From contig CAYPJU010000035.1 of the NCBI GenBank assembly GCA_964411125.1, positions 1 to 61,352 of the forward strand: DNA of 61,352 nt, given 5' to 3'. Within the stretch, counting starts at the first letter, position 1, and every line of letters starts with the position of its first letter. This DNA is from JBFIHF01 sp964411125. Its GTDB lineage: Bacteria; Myxococcota_A; Bradymonadia; Bradymonadales; Bradymonadaceae. Below the pieces are notes generated by a model. That model was not told the DNA's origin. It searched no databases and saw only the letters and a list, made by a program, of their open reading frames with translations. Below, piece after piece: positions 42,926-51,156 of this stretch. Position numbers and translations under genes: made by a program.

Positions 42926-44005
42926 ATGAAGTTCGACAACAGCGACGCGCTGGGTACCTCACTCCGTGCCGACGTCGCGGAGTATTTCGAGACGCGCGAC
43001 ATCAGCCGGCGCGACGCTCCGCGCATGTGGGTGAAAGCGGCGTTCATCCTGGCGTGGTTCTTCGGGAGCTACGCCGTGCTGATCTCGGGGTTTTTCGGGG
43101 CGGGTGTGAACGTTCTCGCGGCGATTTCGCTGGGCCTCGCGACGGCGGGTATCGGCTTCAACGTGATGCACGATGGCTGCCACAACGCGTTTTCGAAGTC
43201 GAAGGCGGCGAACCGTTGGCTGGGACGAACGCTCGACCTGATGGGGGGGAGTTCGTACGTCTGGCAGCATCAGCACAACCGGGCGCATCATACGTATACG
43301 AACGTCGAAGGGTGGGATCAGGACATCGAGATGGGGGCGCTGATCCGGCTCTCCCCGAACCAGCCGTTGCTGTTCCACCACCGGCTGCAGTTCGTCTACA
43401 TCTGGTTTCTGTACGCGTTGCTCGTCCCCAAGTGGGTCTTCGTGGACGACTACGTGGCGCTGGCGCGCGGCCGAGTAGGAGAGGTGACGATGCGGTTCCC
43501 CCGAGGGGGTGAGCTCGCGGTCTTCGTGGGGGGAAAGGTGTTGTCGGGCGCGCTGGCACTCGGCATCCCGCTGTGGCTGTATTCGGCGAAGGCGGTGCTC
43601 CCTCTCTTCGCCATCTGGGCGGTGGTGGCGGGGGTGACGCTCGCGGTCGTGTTCCAGCTCGCGCACACGGTGAAAGGGACTTCGTTCCACACGGAACACG
43701 ACGGTGTTCAGAACACGTCGTTCACCGCTCATCAACTGCACACCACGGCGAACTTCGCTCCGCGCAACCGCCTGCTGTCGTGGTACGTCGGTGGTCTCAA
43801 TTTTCAGATCGAACACCACCTGTTTCCGCGGGTGGCACACGCTCACTACCCTCAGCTGGCGGAAATCGTTCAGAAACGAGCCGAGGAAGCGGGGGTCCCG
43901 TACATCGTGCACGACACTTTGTTCGCGGCTCTGCAGGCCCACACGAGGCACCTGTACGACATGGGGCGCTGCAGCCAGCGACAGGCGTCCGCGGCGCTTT
44001 CGTGA
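42926..44005 (+). CDS. Membrane fatty acid desaturase (front-end/acyl-CoA type)
   Basis: A 359-residue di-iron desaturase. The three His boxes are present: HDGCH (about 75-79), HNRAHH (about 111-116) and QIEHH (about 298-302), the Gln-initiated third box being typical of front-end (delta-5/6) and linoleoyl-CoA desaturases. Four to five membrane segments alternate (about 38-70, 155-172, 200-240). No cytochrome b5 domain is fused, so it needs a separate electron donor. ATG at 42926 gives the usual short N-terminus; the frame from 42782 adds a non-hydrophobic Arg/Pro leader. Divergent from the multifunctional enzyme. It introduces double bonds into membrane acyl chains. Confidence 0.9.
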   Translation: MKFDNSDALGTSLRADVAEYFETRDISRRDAPRMWVKAAFILAWFFGSYAVLISGFFGAGVNVLAAISLGLATAGIGFNVMHDGCHNAFSKSKAANRWLGRTLDLMGGSSYVWQHQHNRAHHTYTNVEGWDQDIEMGALIRLSPNQPLLFHHRLQFVYIWFLYALLVPKWVFVDDYVALARGRVGEVTMRFPRGGELAVFVGGKVLSGALALGIPLWLYSAKAVLPLFAIWAVVAGVTLAVVFQLAHTVKGTSFHTEHDGVQNTSFTAHQLHTTANFAPRNRLLSWYVGGLNFQIEHHLFPRVAHAHYPQLAEIVQKRAEEAGVPYIVHDTLFAALQAHTRHLYDMGRCSQRQASAALS

Positions 44006-44162
44006 CCTTCGAGGACGGCCGCCGGTGCCTCCACCGGGCATGTCGGTCGTCGGGATGGCGGGCGGAGTATGCCCCCGTTCGCTGACCGCCGCGGTGTCGC
44101 GCTGACATCGCGGGTCTGATCACCCGCATGAAACGTGTACTTCAGATGCCCCGGCGAGAAAC

Positions 44163-44228
44163 TTCGCAACGCTCGTGGGCTGCTGCCGATAACGAGGAGA
44201 CGGAATGGTCCGTCCTTCGCTTTCGGAG
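44163..44228 (+). promoter_or_regulatory. Structured leader, copy B
   Basis: Before the gene at 44234: TTCGCAACGCTCG (44163-44175, identical to copy A), CCGATAACGAGG (44186-44197, one change from copy A), an inner stem ACGGA (44200-44204) with TCCGT (44209-44213), then CTTTCGGAG (44220-44228, identical to copy A). CCGATA pairs with TTTCGG except at one place. The inner stem differs in sequence from copy A but keeps pairing. Confidence 0.7.
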
Positions 44229-44233
44229 ACACG

Positions 44234-45448
44234 ATGAGATCGCCCACTCAGGAATCGTCCACGGACGCCAAGAAGCACCCACCGGGCCAGCAGTATCGGA
44301 GCCACCGGGTCGCTCAGTTCGGGTACAACTTCCTCGCACCCCACGACGAGCAGGTGCAGCTCGCCGAATACGCCTTCATCCTCGGATGCGAACGCGCGCG
44401 CCAGATCGTCTGCGCCGAGACTTGGCTTCCATACCGTCGCGCCGGGTTGCTCATCGACCCCAACGGCAACCGGTCCTGCTTTCATCAGGCGACGCACCAG
44501 GTGTTCTCCGCGTTGCAGAATCCCCGGCTCGACAACACTGGCAACGTTCTGTGGCAGCCCGACAAAGTCCTCGAGGCGGCGATAACCGACGGGCCACTCG
44601 ATCGACTTCCGCCGCAGTCCGAATACGTCGAACCAGAGCTCCTGCGCACGCTGCTCGAACCGATCGTCGAAGAATACGCCGACAACCTCGCGGACTACGC
44701 GGGGTTCTCCATCAACCACCGTCACTGGGGTTCGTGCCGGCTCGTTGGCCGGCCATCGTTCGTCGAACAGCCCGGCCGCCCTGCCCAGGTCGCGGCCGTC
44801 ATCCTTCCGCCGCTTCGGTGGCTCGACCGAGTGCTAGCGATCGAGGACGCGACGAGCCCGCCCGAAACCCTCGCCCACTGCCGCGACCTCTGCACGCTGA
44901 CTCCTGCGCAGTACGAGTATCTCGACGCGCAGGTCGAGGCGGTCACCGCCCTTCGAAAGCAGCACCCTGAGGCTGCGGATGACGACCCGATGTTCTGGTC
45001 CCCATTCATCTCCGCAGAGAGTCTGGCAGAAGCTCGGGACCACTACGACCGAGAACTTCGTACCGCGGAACGCGACCTCCGCAACGCCCGCCGCAAATCG
45101 GGCCGCCGCGTCCTCGGGAAAGCCGTCCTCCGCAACCTCGACCCCTGGTCTTTCCCCGGCGACGAACGCTCCGCGCAGTTGGTGGACGGGGTACCCGAAC
45201 CGAACGGTCCCAAACGGCGTCGGCGGAAGCCCGTGGAGCGGGAAGATTTGGTCGACCCTTGCCCCGAGAAGTACGTGGGACCTCCCGGGTGGGTCGCGTT
45301 CATGGTCGAAGACGCCAGGAAGTTCCGGAGGAACAACCGGCGAGACTTGAATCGGTGGCGAAACGCGCGGGACTTTGCCGTTTCGTTTCCGTACGGGACG
45401 GTGCGTCAGAGGTTGCATAGCAACGTGCTGGTCCGCGGTGTGCCTTAG
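44234..45448 (+). CDS. Unknown protein sharing leader and C-terminal motif with the gene at 17100
   Basis: A 404-residue protein not recognised as any known family. The N-terminal part (about 25-80) has FGYNFLAPHDEQVQLAEYAF and repeated Cys/Arg; the middle (about 200-310) is helical and Arg/Glu-rich (RELRTAERDLRNARRK). Its C-terminus (363-389) aligns without gaps to residues 258-284 of the transposase-like protein: F-R at 364-365, Arg369, Trp375, Ala378, P-x-GT at 386-389. ATG at 44234 has GGAG just upstream; the frame from 44135 includes the leader and is rejected. No HUH or known nuclease motif is seen. A member or passenger of the same mobile family is the best guess. Confidence 0.6.
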   Translation: MRSPTQESSTDAKKHPPGQQYRSHRVAQFGYNFLAPHDEQVQLAEYAFILGCERARQIVCAETWLPYRRAGLLIDPNGNRSCFHQATHQVFSALQNPRLDNTGNVLWQPDKVLEAAITDGPLDRLPPQSEYVEPELLRTLLEPIVEEYADNLADYAGFSINHRHWGSCRLVGRPSFVEQPGRPAQVAAVILPPLRWLDRVLAIEDATSPPETLAHCRDLCTLTPAQYEYLDAQVEAVTALRKQHPEAADDDPMFWSPFISAESLAEARDHYDRELRTAERDLRNARRKSGRRVLGKAVLRNLDPWSFPGDERSAQLVDGVPEPNGPKRRRRKPVEREDLVDPCPEKYVGPPGWVAFMVEDARKFRRNNRRDLNRWRNARDFAVSFPYGTVRQRLHSNVLVRGVP

Positions 45449-45808
45449 ATTGCGCGACATCTGAGAGATTGATGGGCGACCACGGCGGGCGCGACGGACG
45501 CCTCTGCCCGAAACGACTGGGTGGGGCCGTTTCGGGTCCATTGGTTCAGGTGTTCTTGCTCGAAAGTCGCTGGAACGCCCAAACCGCGTTCGTCCCAAAC
45601 CGATTTTTCGATGCGGTCGTGGCTCCGCGATGGGTGCGCTCGACGATTTTCCTGTTTCCTTCGACGAGTACCCCGTCCACCTCAAAGAGTACCCGGAAGA
45701 CGTGAGGGTTGAGGCGTTGGATGAGCCCGGGGATCAGGTCGGTTCGGTCGGTGATTTCAATGCGTGGGGGTGGTGCGTATCATGTCGCCGACTCGAACCG
45801 AGGCTGAC
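45449..45808. other. Intergenic region with possible gene remnant
   Basis: About 360 bases before the HhH-GPD gene. On the minus strand about 45555-45783 a frame without ATG could encode about 76 residues (IEITDRTDLIPGLIQRLNPH, then VLFEVDGVLVEGNRKIVER) ending at a TGA; it could be the tail of a decayed gene. A plus-strand frame at 45630-45812 is also open. Neither has a ribosome site or known family, so none is called. Confidence 0.35.
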
Positions 45809-46744
45809 ATGAAGCTGCAATCGAAAGGGCCGCACGACTTCTATCTTGCGCTCGACGTCCGCGACTACTGGGAGGCGGAGTACGAACCGGAGACGATCGT
45901 CGAGCACGGGTATGCCCGACCGCTGTCGCTCTCCGAGCGCGACGTACTCGCGGTAGTGAGGTGGAACGAAGACGTCGAGGAGCCGGAGTTCGAGGTGGCG
46001 TTTCCGGGGGTGGAGCTGACGGCCGAGGAGGAGGTCGAGGCGGAGCGGCAGCTACGGCGTATTCTGGGGACGGATCTCGACACGGCGGCGCTGGAAGCAC
46101 AGGCATCCGACGACCAGGTGTTGGGTCCGCTGATGGAGGAGCATCGAGGGTTCAAGCGGGTCGCGAAGGCGAACCTGTGGGAGGAATGCGTCGACGATTT
46201 CGTCCGTTCTCGCATCCGGCATCGGCCCACCGCGCGTCGGATGTCCCAGGACGTTCGGAGGACCTGGGGAACGAGCTTCACGTGGAACGGGACGGACTAC
46301 TACGCGTACCCGCGACCGGAGGCGGTGGTGGACGCGGAGCTGGAGCATTTTCGGGAGTTCGGGATCTCGCGGCGCAAGGGGGAGTACATCGTGGGGTTGG
46401 CGCAGGCGATCGCGTCGGGTGAGTTCGACGTGGAGGAGCACGAGGCGATGGAGCCGGAGGAATTCTTCGATCGGATCCAGAAGGTTCGGGGGATCGGCCC
46501 GTCGACGGCGGGGAGTCTGATGCATTTTCGGAACCGCCCCGACTGCGTCTTCATGTCGCGAAAAGACAAGGAGGGGAACGAAAAGGGGCTGCGGCGCTGG
46601 TTCATCCGGGCGTACGGCGGTGATCCGAACGAGACGTCGGACGAGGAGTTTCTGGCGCTGATTTCGGCGTGGCGCGGGTACGAGGCGATCGCGCTGCGGT
46701 TCATGTACATCGACTGGATTTTGAGCGAACGCAAAGGTTCATGA
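45809..46744 (+). CDS. HhH-GPD DNA glycosylase-like protein (AlkA group)
   Basis: A 311-residue base-excision glycosylase-like protein. The helix-hairpin-helix is KVRGIGPSTAGSLMHFR (about 232-248), followed by the segment where the family carries its catalytic Asp (FMSRKDKEGNEKGLRRWF), though here it is stretched and the Asp (in RKDKEG) is not in a clean pattern. The N-terminus (about 1-110) resembles the beta domain of AlkA/OGG. It removes alkylated or damaged bases. The ATG at 45809 has GAGG; 45782 is an in-frame alternative. Its TGA overlaps the uvrC ATG, so repair genes are coupled. Confidence 0.8.
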   Translation: MKLQSKGPHDFYLALDVRDYWEAEYEPETIVEHGYARPLSLSERDVLAVVRWNEDVEEPEFEVAFPGVELTAEEEVEAERQLRRILGTDLDTAALEAQASDDQVLGPLMEEHRGFKRVAKANLWEECVDDFVRSRIRHRPTARRMSQDVRRTWGTSFTWNGTDYYAYPRPEAVVDAELEHFREFGISRRKGEYIVGLAQAIASGEFDVEEHEAMEPEEFFDRIQKVRGIGPSTAGSLMHFRNRPDCVFMSRKDKEGNEKGLRRWFIRAYGGDPNETSDEEFLALISAWRGYEAIALRFMYIDWILSERKGS

Positions 46745-48606
46745 GCACCGAACTCTTCGACTGGCAGAGCAAGCTCGACGTCATCCCGCACCAGCCGGGG
46801 TGCTACATCATGCAGGACCGCAAGGGGAAGGTCGTGTACGTCGGCAAGGCGAAGGACCTGAAGGCGAGGGTCCGGAGCTACTTCCAGCCGAGTGGGGATC
46901 AGCGGGCGTTCGTGGACGGTCTGCCGCGGGTGCTCGGCGACATCGAGGTGATCATCACGAACTCCGACAAGGAGGCGATGATCCTCGAGAACACGCTGAT
47001 CAAGCAGCATCAGCCCCGCTACAACATCAAGCTGAAGGACGACAAGAACTTCCTGTCGCTGCGGATCGACACGTCGCACGACTGGCCGCGCGTCGAGGTC
47101 GTGCGACGGCAGAAGAAGGACAAGGCGCGCTACTTCGGGCCGTATCACACGGCGAAGTCGATCCGGCGTACGCTCAATGTCCTGAACCGCTACTTCCAGC
47201 TTCGGACGTGCCCGGACAGCGTGCTGAACAGCCGTTCGCGGCCGTGCCTTCAGTACCAGATCAAGCGGTGCCCGGGGCCATGCGTCTTCGACATCGATCG
47301 CGACGAGTACCTGCAGAACGTTCGCGACGCGCTGCTGTTTCTGGAAGGGCGTGGCGAAGAGCTTCTGTCGGGCCTGCAGGGGAAGATGCTGCGGGCGTCG
47401 GACGACATGGAGTTCGAGTTGGCGGCGCACTACCGCGACCAGATCCGGTCGATCGAGAAGGCGCTGGAGCGACAGCAGGCGGTGACCACCGAGTGGATCG
47501 ACCGCGACGTGTTCGGGCTGCACCGCGAAGGCGACAAGGTCACGATCCAGGTGATGTGGGTCCGGGGGGGCAAGCTCGAAGGGGCGAAGTCGTTCGGGCA
47601 GGCGAACCAGGAGTTCCCGGACAAAGAGGTTCTTTCGAGCTTTCTCAACCAGTACTACGCCAACGGGAACTACATCCCGAAGGAGCTCTTGCTTCCGTTC
47701 GAGCTGAACGAAGGCGAGGCGGACGCGTTCGAGGAGCTGCTGAGCGAGCTTCGCGGCGAACGGGTCTACGTCAAAGTGCCGCAGCGCGGTTCGAAGAAGG
47801 CGTTGGTCGACACCGCGGTCACCAACGCGGCGCAGTCGTTCGAGGACGAGTACTCGAAGGACGCGCGCAACGAAGATCTTCTCGAGAAACTGTCGCTACG
47901 GTTGGGGTTGAGTCAGGTTCCCGAACGGATCGAGTGCTACGACATCTCGAACTTCATGGGGAAGCAGATCGTCGGGTCGATGGTCGTGTTCGAGGGGGCG
48001 GAGCCGAACAAGGCGGAGTACCGCCACTACAACATGCGGGAGATCACGTCGCAGGACGACTTCGGGTCGATGCGCGAGATGTTGAAGCGCCGGTTCCAGA
48101 AGGTCGCCGACGGGGAGGGTCCGCGCCCCGACCTGGTCGTCATCGACGGCGGCCGTGGGCAGCTCGCGCAGGCGGTCACCGTGCTGGAGGACCTCGGCAT
48201 ACACGACATCGACGTGGTCTCGCTGGCGAAAGCGCGGGTGGATCGGGTCGGGTTCCAGGACTCGGAGGTGACGAAGTCGCCCGAACGCGTCTTTCTTCCG
48301 GGCCGGGTCAATCCGGTCGTGCTGCGGCAGAACTCGGCGGAGCTCTATCTGCTCGAGCGCCTGCGCGACGAGGCCCACCGTTTCGCGATCACTTTCCACC
48401 AGAAGCAGCGTCGGCGGCAGACGCTCCGGTCGGTGTTGGACGACATTCCGGGGGTGGGGAAGAAGACGAAGAAGGACCTTCTGAAGCACTTCGGGAGTAT
48501 CAAGAAGATCAAGAATGCCTCGGAAGCCGAACTGTCCGAGGTGCCGGGCGTGGGACCTCAGACGGCGAAGACGATCGTCGGGTTTTTCGCCACGCCCGAC
48601 GGATAA
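46741..48606 (+). CDS. uvrC: Excinuclease ABC subunit C
   Basis: A 621-residue UvrC, the dual-incision nuclease of nucleotide excision repair. Domains in order: GIY-YIG nuclease (about 14-95, QPGCYIMQDRKGKVVYVGKA), UvrB-interacting UVR motif (about 205-240, DDMEFELAAHYRDQI), RNase-H-like 5' nuclease (about 390-540, IECYDISNFMG and VIDGGRGQLAQA) and a C-terminal (HhH)2 (DIPGVGKKTKKDLL, EVPGVGPQTAKTI). Length is typical (about 600-620). It overlaps the glycosylase gene by 4 nt. Confidence 0.97.
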   Translation: MSTELFDWQSKLDVIPHQPGCYIMQDRKGKVVYVGKAKDLKARVRSYFQPSGDQRAFVDGLPRVLGDIEVIITNSDKEAMILENTLIKQHQPRYNIKLKDDKNFLSLRIDTSHDWPRVEVVRRQKKDKARYFGPYHTAKSIRRTLNVLNRYFQLRTCPDSVLNSRSRPCLQYQIKRCPGPCVFDIDRDEYLQNVRDALLFLEGRGEELLSGLQGKMLRASDDMEFELAAHYRDQIRSIEKALERQQAVTTEWIDRDVFGLHREGDKVTIQVMWVRGGKLEGAKSFGQANQEFPDKEVLSSFLNQYYANGNYIPKELLLPFELNEGEADAFEELLSELRGERVYVKVPQRGSKKALVDTAVTNAAQSFEDEYSKDARNEDLLEKLSLRLGLSQVPERIECYDISNFMGKQIVGSMVVFEGAEPNKAEYRHYNMREITSQDDFGSMREMLKRRFQKVADGEGPRPDLVVIDGGRGQLAQAVTVLEDLGIHDIDVVSLAKARVDRVGFQDSEVTKSPERVFLPGRVNPVVLRQNSAELYLLERLRDEAHRFAITFHQKQRRRQTLRSVLDDIPGVGKKTKKDLLKHFGSIKKIKNASEAELSEVPGVGPQTAKTIVGFFATPDG

Positions 48607-48649
48607 CTCGATGGTTCGTCCAGCGCCCCGTCGACGAAGTGCCCGGTAC

Positions 48650-48955
48650 TCAGCTTCGGATGTCGAACCGCGAGTCGACGATCTCGTACTCTATGCGGAC
48701 CGTCTGACCCTCGGCGTTCTGGTAGGTGAGGACGACGCGCGCGTCGTTACGGTCGACGTCTGCCGTGGCGTCGGTGATGTCGCCGAATGCCGGCAGGACT
48801 CCATCATTGGCGCCCAACACCTCGCCTCGTTGCAGGAACGTCCCGCTCTCGACTTCGATGAGGGGGAGCTCGTCGGCAGAAGGGCAGGAGCCCCCGAGGT
48901 AGCAGCTCGAAGCGAAGAGAGTGGCGATGAGCGCGATCATGGTGACCATCTTCAT
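48650..48955 (-). CDS. Small lipoprotein
   Basis: A 101-residue lipoprotein: MKMVTMIALIATLFASSC with lipobox FASSC (Cys18); mature part a single small beta-rich domain (VDRNDARVVLTYQNAEGQTV). It overlaps the next upstream exported protein gene by 4 nt. Function unknown. Convergent with uvrC. Confidence 0.75.
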   Translation of the reverse strand: MKMVTMIALIATLFASSCYLGGSCPSADELPLIEVESGTFLQRGEVLGANDGVLPAFGDITDATADVDRNDARVVLTYQNAEGQTVRIEYEIVDSRFDIRS

Positions 48956-49227
48956 TGGGGCACCTCATCGTCGTTCGCGAAGTAGACCTCGACGGTACTT
49001 TCATCGTCGTCTGCCAGCCGCATCCAGGGGGAAGCACTTTCGTCGATCGACATCGTGGCGTCTCCCAGTCCCTCCATGGGTGCGTCTTCCCCGTCGATCT
49101 GCATCGAGACGGGGCGGAGTTCCAGGTATTCGGTGTTGGCTCCGATGCAATCGAGTGCCACCGCGGTGGAGACGGCGAGTACACCGCAGGTAAGTGTGAC
49201 GACGAGCAGCAACAGTTTGGGAGGCAT
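48952..49227 (-). CDS. Small exported protein
   Basis: A 91-residue protein with a signal peptide or anchor (MPPKLLLLVVTLTCGVLAVSTAVA, cut about 24) and a short acidic mature part with repeated SxDESxSPW-type sequence. Start at 49227 with AGGAGA. It is the first gene of a two-gene minus-strand unit with the lipoprotein at 48650. Function unknown. Confidence 0.65.
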   Translation of the reverse strand: MPPKLLLLVVTLTCGVLAVSTAVALDCIGANTEYLELRPVSMQIDGEDAPMEGLGDATMSIDESASPWMRLADDDESTVEVYFANDDEVPQ

Positions 49228-49388
49228 ACGCTTCTCCTGAGGGATTGGTGGCATCGCGGAGAAGTACAGCAGCAACTGTGCCAATCCCGATCTGTCGCAG
49301 TTTTCGGGGTCCGCGCGGAGAGCCGGGGCGGAACCGGGAGCAGGGACTATCCAGCGTCGGAGCAGAGGGGCCTCAGGTACGGTGCCTC

Positions 49389-50012
49389 TCACCGTTCGTT
49401 GTAACCTTTCCCGGCGAGGATTTTCGGGACGCATCGCTCCGCACGGTCGACCCGGGTGGAGCTCTGTTTGGCGCCGCCGACGTAGAGAATGTGGCTTCGC
49501 TGGCGGCCGGGGGTGAGCTCGTCGAACGCAGTCTGCAGGTCGGGGTCGACGGCGAGCCGGTCCTCTAGTTCTTCGGGCATCGGTTCGGGGGAACCTTCGG
49601 GTTCGATTTCGACGCCGCTTCGCTCGAGCTCAATCGCTTGCCGGATGAAGTCGAGGGTCGCCTCGCGCCGTTCGGCCAGGTCTTCTGCCGAACGGAACCT
49701 GACGAGCCGGGCGAAGCGCGTGTTGGGGCCTTGTTTTTCGAGGATGCCGTGCGGGTCGTCGAGGCCGGCCCCCTTGAGAAAGTTGATCGAGCAGTAGTCC
49801 TTGAACGCGGCGAGCATCACCACGTTCTTCCCACCTAGCGAGTAGCACGGCGAGCCCCACTTCAACTGCCCCTCCAGCACCGAGTCGTCGAGCATCGCAC
49901 GCAGCTCGACGAGAATGTCATGCCACTGGTGCACCTTGCAGTCGGGCGTCTGGTATTTGTCGCAGCGGCCGCAGCCATCTTCGAGGTAGGAGTCGATGGA
50001 TCCAGTGTTCAT
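49389..50012 (-). CDS. YdeI/DUF1801-family protein
   Basis: A 207-residue protein. The N-terminal half (about 15-130) is a DUF1801-type domain (WHDILVELRAMLDDSVLEGQLKWGSPCYSLGGKNVVML, INFLKGAGL) and the C-terminal part (about 150-205) has the YdeI/OmdA tail FDELTPGRQRSHILYVGGAKQSSTRVDRAERC. Two Cys early (CGRCDKYQTPDC) could bind metal. YdeI-type proteins are linked to stress and peptide resistance, but no enzyme activity is known. It is preceded by a heptamer repeat array. Confidence 0.8.
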   Translation of the reverse strand: MNTGSIDSYLEDGCGRCDKYQTPDCKVHQWHDILVELRAMLDDSVLEGQLKWGSPCYSLGGKNVVMLAAFKDYCSINFLKGAGLDDPHGILEKQGPNTRFARLVRFRSAEDLAERREATLDFIRQAIELERSGVEIEPEGSPEPMPEELEDRLAVDPDLQTAFDELTPGRQRSHILYVGGAKQSSTRVDRAERCVPKILAGKGYNER

Positions 50013-50030
50013 GGCGGTGCGCGGTCAGGG

Positions 50031-50072
50031 GTTAGCGGCTAGCGGCTAGCGGTTAGCGGTTAGCGGTCAGCG
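50031..50072. repeat. Heptamer tandem array
   Basis: Six tandem 7-bp units: GTTAGCG, GCTAGCG, GCTAGCG, GTTAGCG, GTTAGCG, GTCAGCG, just upstream of the DUF1801 gene and before the stop of the DUF2200 gene. It looks like a simple slippage repeat. Confidence 0.85.
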
Positions 50073-50075
50073 GGC

Positions 50076-50426
50076 TCATTCGGAGCGGAGGATCTTTTCC
50101 ATCGCCTTGCCGCGGGCAAGCTCGTCGATCAGTTTGTCGAGGTAGCGGATCTCGCGCATCGTGTCCTCCTCGACGTCCTCGACGCGGACGCCGCACACGA
50201 CGCCGGTGATGAGCGCACGGTTGGGGTTGAGCCTCGGGGCGTCTGCAAGGAACGTCTCGAAGTCCGTCTTCTCGTCGATTTGCCGCTGGAGCCCCTCCTG
50301 GGTGTAGCCGGTCAGCCACCGGATGATCTCGTCGACCTCTTCCTTCGTTCGCCCCTTCTTTTCGGCCTTGGCGACGTAGTGCGGGTACACGCTCGCGAAA
50401 CTCATCGAATAGATCTTGTGTGGCAT
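50076..50426 (-). CDS. DUF2200-family protein
   Basis: A 116-residue protein that matches the DUF2200 family closely: MPHKIYSMSFASVYPHYVAKAEKK, WLTGYTQ, NPNRALITGVVCGVRVE and IRYLDKLIDELARGKAMEKIL. Start and length are as in the family. Cytosolic; function unknown. It lies 63 bp downstream-side of the DUF1801 gene start with the heptamer array between. Confidence 0.88.
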   Translation of the reverse strand: MPHKIYSMSFASVYPHYVAKAEKKGRTKEEVDEIIRWLTGYTQEGLQRQIDEKTDFETFLADAPRLNPNRALITGVVCGVRVEDVEEDTMREIRYLDKLIDELARGKAMEKILRSE

Positions 50427-50589
50427 ACGGTGGCCTCGAGTCAGTGGGTCGCGGCCAAAATATCGGGCTCCACCCCCGGGGGCAATGCGTCAGCGGCTGC
50501 CGATCTTTTGGTCGATCGTCGACGATGCCTAGCTTCTCGGGTGCTACGTGATGCGTCTTTGGATTTGAATTTTGGAAAATGGAGACCCG

Positions 50590-51156
50590 ATGGAAACCAG
50601 AGAGAAAGGTTCGAGCTACGCGAAATTCTTTGCCATGATCGGTGCCGCGATGGTCGCGATGTACGCACTGACTTACTTCAACACGCTGGTGCCGCACCAT
50701 GTGCGTTTCAGCGAGACGCGCCTCTTCATGACGCTGATCATGGGAGCTTCGATGGCGATCATCATGCTCGGCTTCATGTGGAAGATGTACAAAAACGTGA
50801 AGGCGAACGTCGCGATCGTGGTGGGGAGCGCGGTCGTGCTGATCGCGTCCACCTGGCTCGTGAGGTCGCAGGAAACGGTGCAGGGTGAGTCGTACATGCG
50901 CGCGATGATCCCGCATCACTCGATCGCGATCCTGACGAGTGAGCGTGCCGAGATCGACGATGTTCGGGTCGGGAAGCTGGCGAAAGAGATCCGCGATGCG
51001 CAGGTGCGCGAGATCAAGGAGATGGACTGGTTGCTGGAGGACATTCGCGCCAACGGCGTCGCGGGGACCGAAGAGGAAGCGGCGGCGCGGCCGGTGCCGG
51101 ACTTCGACGCGACCGGCTCGACGGCACGCGCCGACGCGCTCACCACGGCCTATTGA
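50590..51156 (+). CDS. DUF305 metal-handling membrane protein
   Basis: A 188-residue protein: three membrane segments (about 15-37, 52-73 and 80-98) followed by a DUF305 domain (about 105-155: SYMRAMIPHHSIAILTSERA, LAKEIRDAQVREIKEMDWLL). The M-x-x-MIPHH and spaced Met/His pattern binds copper or silver in related proteins. Start at 50590 with GGAG. It overlaps the convergent DUF1622 gene by 7 nt at the 3' ends. Confidence 0.88.
   Translation: METREKGSSYAKFFAMIGAAMVAMYALTYFNTLVPHHVRFSETRLFMTLIMGASMAIIMLGFMWKMYKNVKANVAIVVGSAVVLIASTWLVRSQETVQGESYMRAMIPHHSIAILTSERAEIDDVRVGKLAKEIRDAQVREIKEMDWLLEDIRANGVAGTEEEAAARPVPDFDATGSTARADALTTAY

Noticed and set aside
44135..44233. Earlier ATG for the unknown protein at 44234
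   Set aside because: The extra residues translate the conserved leader, whose pairing and shared blocks show it is not coding; GGAG sits before 44234.
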